Source: Mycoplasma sp. CAG:956
GTDB taxonomy: Bacteria; Bacillota_I; Bacilli_A; RF39; UBA660
Length of the DNA: 34,275 nucleotides
Reading direction: 5' to 3'
Assembly: GCA_000433475.1 (NCBI GenBank)
Contig: HF993089.1
Coordinates: 1 to 34,275 of the forward strand
Shown: piece after piece, positions 32,516-34,275 of the stretch
Position numbering within the stretch: position 1 is the first letter of the stretch
How the letters are laid out: every line of letters starts with the position of its first letter
Translations under genes and position numbers: made by a program
Notes under the pieces: model-generated
The model's input: only the letters and a program-made list of their open reading frames with translations
The model's database searches: none
What the model was told of the DNA's origin: nothing

Positions 32516-34275
32516 ATGAATGATAAGAGAATGAAAAAAAAGACACCGAATAAATACCATGTTTTTATGCTGGTGTTAACTTGCTGCGTTGTTGGTTTAT
32601 CAATAATAGGAGTATCATATGCCTATTGGCGTTTTACCTATGTAGCTGATAAAACTAACAATGCAACCTCAGGATGTTTTAATATAGAACTTACTGATCA
32701 AAAAGATGAAATTAATTTAACTAATGCTTATCCGATTACGGATGAACAAGGTCTAAAGTTAAAACCATTTAGTTTTACTTTAAGAAATACTTGTAGTATC
32801 TTTGCTCATTATTATGTTAATCTAGAGATGTTAGAGGGTACTACTTTAAATAGTAAGTGGGTTGCTACTAAAGTAAATAGTGATGCCATTACGACGCTTG
32901 ATAAATATAAGACGACTACAACAACTATGGCTGGATCAACAGAGTCTAGAACTATTGCGGAAGGGTATTTAGGTTCTGATGACAGTGTTGATTATACGGT
33001 ATCTTTCTGGATGGATGAGGATGCTACTATTAATGATGATGTTATGAATAAGGTTTTTAAATCTAAAGTAGTAGTGGTTTCTGAACCGGGTAATTATAGT
33101 CCTGTTCAAGCTGGTTATACTAAGTTAGGTGAAGCAATACTTGCTAATGAATATCAAACAACACCTGCCATTGCTAAAACTAAGATTGCGGCTAAGCAAA
33201 CGGTTGATGTTACTAATACTGCACCAATTATTAATTGGATTGAAAAAACAGGTAGTGCAACAACCATAACTGCTGTTAAACCAGCAGAAAGCGTTATAAA
33301 TACTTATAATAAAGATACGGGTACTGGTGATAAAGCAACTCAAGCTAGTGATTTAACTTTAAATGATACAAAATTACGTTTATTTAAAACGAAAACATTT
33401 AATAGCGACACTGCTAGATATTCTTTAAGTGATCCAGTCTATGTTGATCCAACGACATTAGACTTTAGTGGTGATCAAAAATATTATTTTCAATCAGAAA
33501 GTATTTATTATAATCAAACTAATCAAAAGTTAGCAACATCTTCTGGTAGTAGTGATATAACTATATACCAAGTAACAGGTGCTACTAAAACAGCTGGTAC
33601 AACAACTTGGAATAATATTAGTTATGATAGTACAACTTATAAATTAAGTGTAACAACCTTGACAGAAACAGAATTAGAAACTGATAAATCTGATAAAGGT
33701 TTATATCAGGGTACTGATGATTATGGTACAACCTACTATTATCGTGGTAATGTAAAGAATAATATTGTAAAGTTTGCTGGCTTTTATTGGCAAATAATAA
33801 GAATCAATGGTGATGGTACTATTAGATTACTATATAATGGTACCGAAAAGAATGCATCTGGTGTAAAACAATCAATAAATAATCGAACATACCAATTTAA
33901 TAGTTTATATAATGATCCAACTTATGTCGGATATATGTATGGTAATCCGGATGGGACAACATTTGATGAAGTACATACAAATACTACATCGTCAACTATT
34001 AAAACAGCAGTTGATAATTGGTACAAAACCAATATAGCGGATAAAGGATATAGTAGTTATATATCTAATGCCGTTGGTTTCTGTGGCGATAGAAGTCTTC
34101 CTGCAGGCATTTGGGGTACAAATGATAATGGCGATGGAATTCAAACAGATAAAAATACAAATTTCGGCGCTTATGTAAGATATGTAAAGAATGTTGCACA
34201 ATTTACTTGTCCAGAACCATCAAGAGATTTATATACCACTACCGATTCTAGCATAGGAAATAAAGCTTTAACTTT
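32516..34275 (+). CDS. Exported surface protein 2, probable DGR target (3' end outside window)
   Basis: At least 586 residues and still open at the window end. Signal segment at about 16-33, then SYAYWRFT, the same TasA/camelysin-like N-terminal domain and interdomain region as the gene at 28929. Past the point where the paralogue is cut, it continues GIWGTNDNGDGI, NFGAYVRYV and a CPEPSRDLYTT segment. This is the usual run-up to the lectin-like core in such proteins, so the C-terminal variable part lies outside. AGAGGAG before ATG 32516. A long stretch of 51 bases (34073-34123) is identical to 30420-30470. Two further cysteines (FCG and FTC) may pair. Confidence 0.85.
   Translation, partial: MNDKRMKKKTPNKYHVFMLVLTCCVVGLSIIGVSYAYWRFTYVADKTNNATSGCFNIELTDQKDEINLTNAYPITDEQGLKLKPFSFTLRNTCSIFAHYYVNLEMLEGTTLNSKWVATKVNSDAITTLDKYKTTTTTMAGSTESRTIAEGYLGSDDSVDYTVSFWMDEDATINDDVMNKVFKSKVVVVSEPGNYSPVQAGYTKLGEAILANEYQTTPAIAKTKIAAKQTVDVTNTAPIINWIEKTGSATTITAVKPAESVINTYNKDTGTGDKATQASDLTLNDTKLRLFKTKTFNSDTARYSLSDPVYVDPTTLDFSGDQKYYFQSESIYYNQTNQKLATSSGSSDITIYQVTGATKTAGTTTWNNISYDSTTYKLSVTTLTETELETDKSDKGLYQGTDDYGTTYYYRGNVKNNIVKFAGFYWQIIRINGDGTIRLLYNGTEKNASGVKQSINNRTYQFNSLYNDPTYVGYMYGNPDGTTFDEVHTNTTSSTIKTAVDNWYKTNIADKGYSSYISNAVGFCGDRSLPAGIWGTNDNGDGIQTDKNTNFGAYVRYVKNVAQFTCPEPSRDLYTTTDSSIGNKALT

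Larger units (their letters stand above)
30487..34275 (+). other. Probable diversity-generating retroelement locus
   Basis: Seen: an operon of an Avd-like helical protein, a reverse transcriptase with YMDD and IGNMTSQ, and a MutS domain I-like protein, followed 65 bases later by a surface-protein gene that runs off the window and has a truncated paralogue in front of the operon. Known: DGRs use an Avd plus RT to copy a template repeat with adenine mutagenesis into a variable repeat at the 3' end of a target gene, often a C-type-lectin-fold surface protein. Inferred: the gene at 32516 is the target and its variable repeat is beyond 34275. No template repeat is recognised in the window; the non-coding gaps here (14 to 74 bases) are too short for one. 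Confidence 0.75.

Noticed and set aside
33125..33343. Minus-strand Cys/Asn/Ser-rich ORF
   Set aside because: Shadow of the surface-protein frame that runs through the whole region on the plus strand; no ribosome-binding site.
1..34275. Alternative genetic code with TGA as Trp
   Set aside because: folD ends in TGA at the expected protein end and tryptophans in conserved motifs are TGG.

Overview
The window is very AT-rich DNA, with dense short-spaced genes and TAA-biased stops, from a low-GC Bacillota. TGA is read as a stop (folD and the first surface-protein gene end in it), so this is not a Mycoplasma-type code. A gerA-type spore germinant receptor operon next to gut-type surface proteins, and generally short intergenic spaces, suggests an uncultured spore-related gut Bacilli lineage (RF39/Erysipelotrichia-like). 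That placement is inference; no rRNA gene is present.

Positions 1-480 hold the leader-distal end of a type II-A-like CRISPR array (two full repeats plus a degenerate last one), a frameshifted small ORF and a strong hairpin terminator. Positions 480-9460 carry an unknown protein, miaB, a small HTH protein, a minus-strand ger operon (AA-AC-AB order), an RlmD/RlmCD-type rRNA methyltransferase, a GNAT acetyltransferase, an HD-domain protein with an apparent internal deletion, and a decayed stretch containing a dinD remnant. Positions 9464-17000 are housekeeping: ABC exporter, HAD-like protein, M3 peptidase PepF, trmB, rpsO and pnp. Positions 17000-22720 hold four envelope proteins that I cannot name: a membrane-anchored one, a tail-anchored one, an HExxH lipoprotein, and one with a long lysine-rich cytoplasmic tail. 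Positions 22870-28425 carry folD, a DacF-type carboxypeptidase, mntP, a J-domain protein and a membrane-anchored serpin.

The most interesting region is 28430-34275. Two paralogous exported proteins (28929-30533 and 32516 to beyond the window) share a TasA/camelysin-like N-terminal part and the start of a probable C-type-lectin-like region. They flank a compact operon encoding an Avd-like four-helix-bundle protein, a reverse transcriptase with diversity-generating-retroelement (DGR) motifs, and a small MutS domain I-like protein. The first paralogue is cut off just after a 51-nt block identical to the second and ends in an unrelated 20-residue tail. The second continues past the window, where the variable repeat is expected. 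I see no template repeat inside the window. Upstream of the first paralogue, two 27-nt near-identical palindromic elements in inverted orientation flank about 235 bp containing a promoter-like sequence, which could be an invertible (phase-variable) promoter switch. The combination would link on/off switching with targeted hypervariation of a surface protein.

The serpin gene, divergent from this locus, encodes an anchored protease inhibitor with an unusually long reactive loop. Together with the receptor, carboxypeptidase and lipoproteins, much of the window concerns the cell surface.
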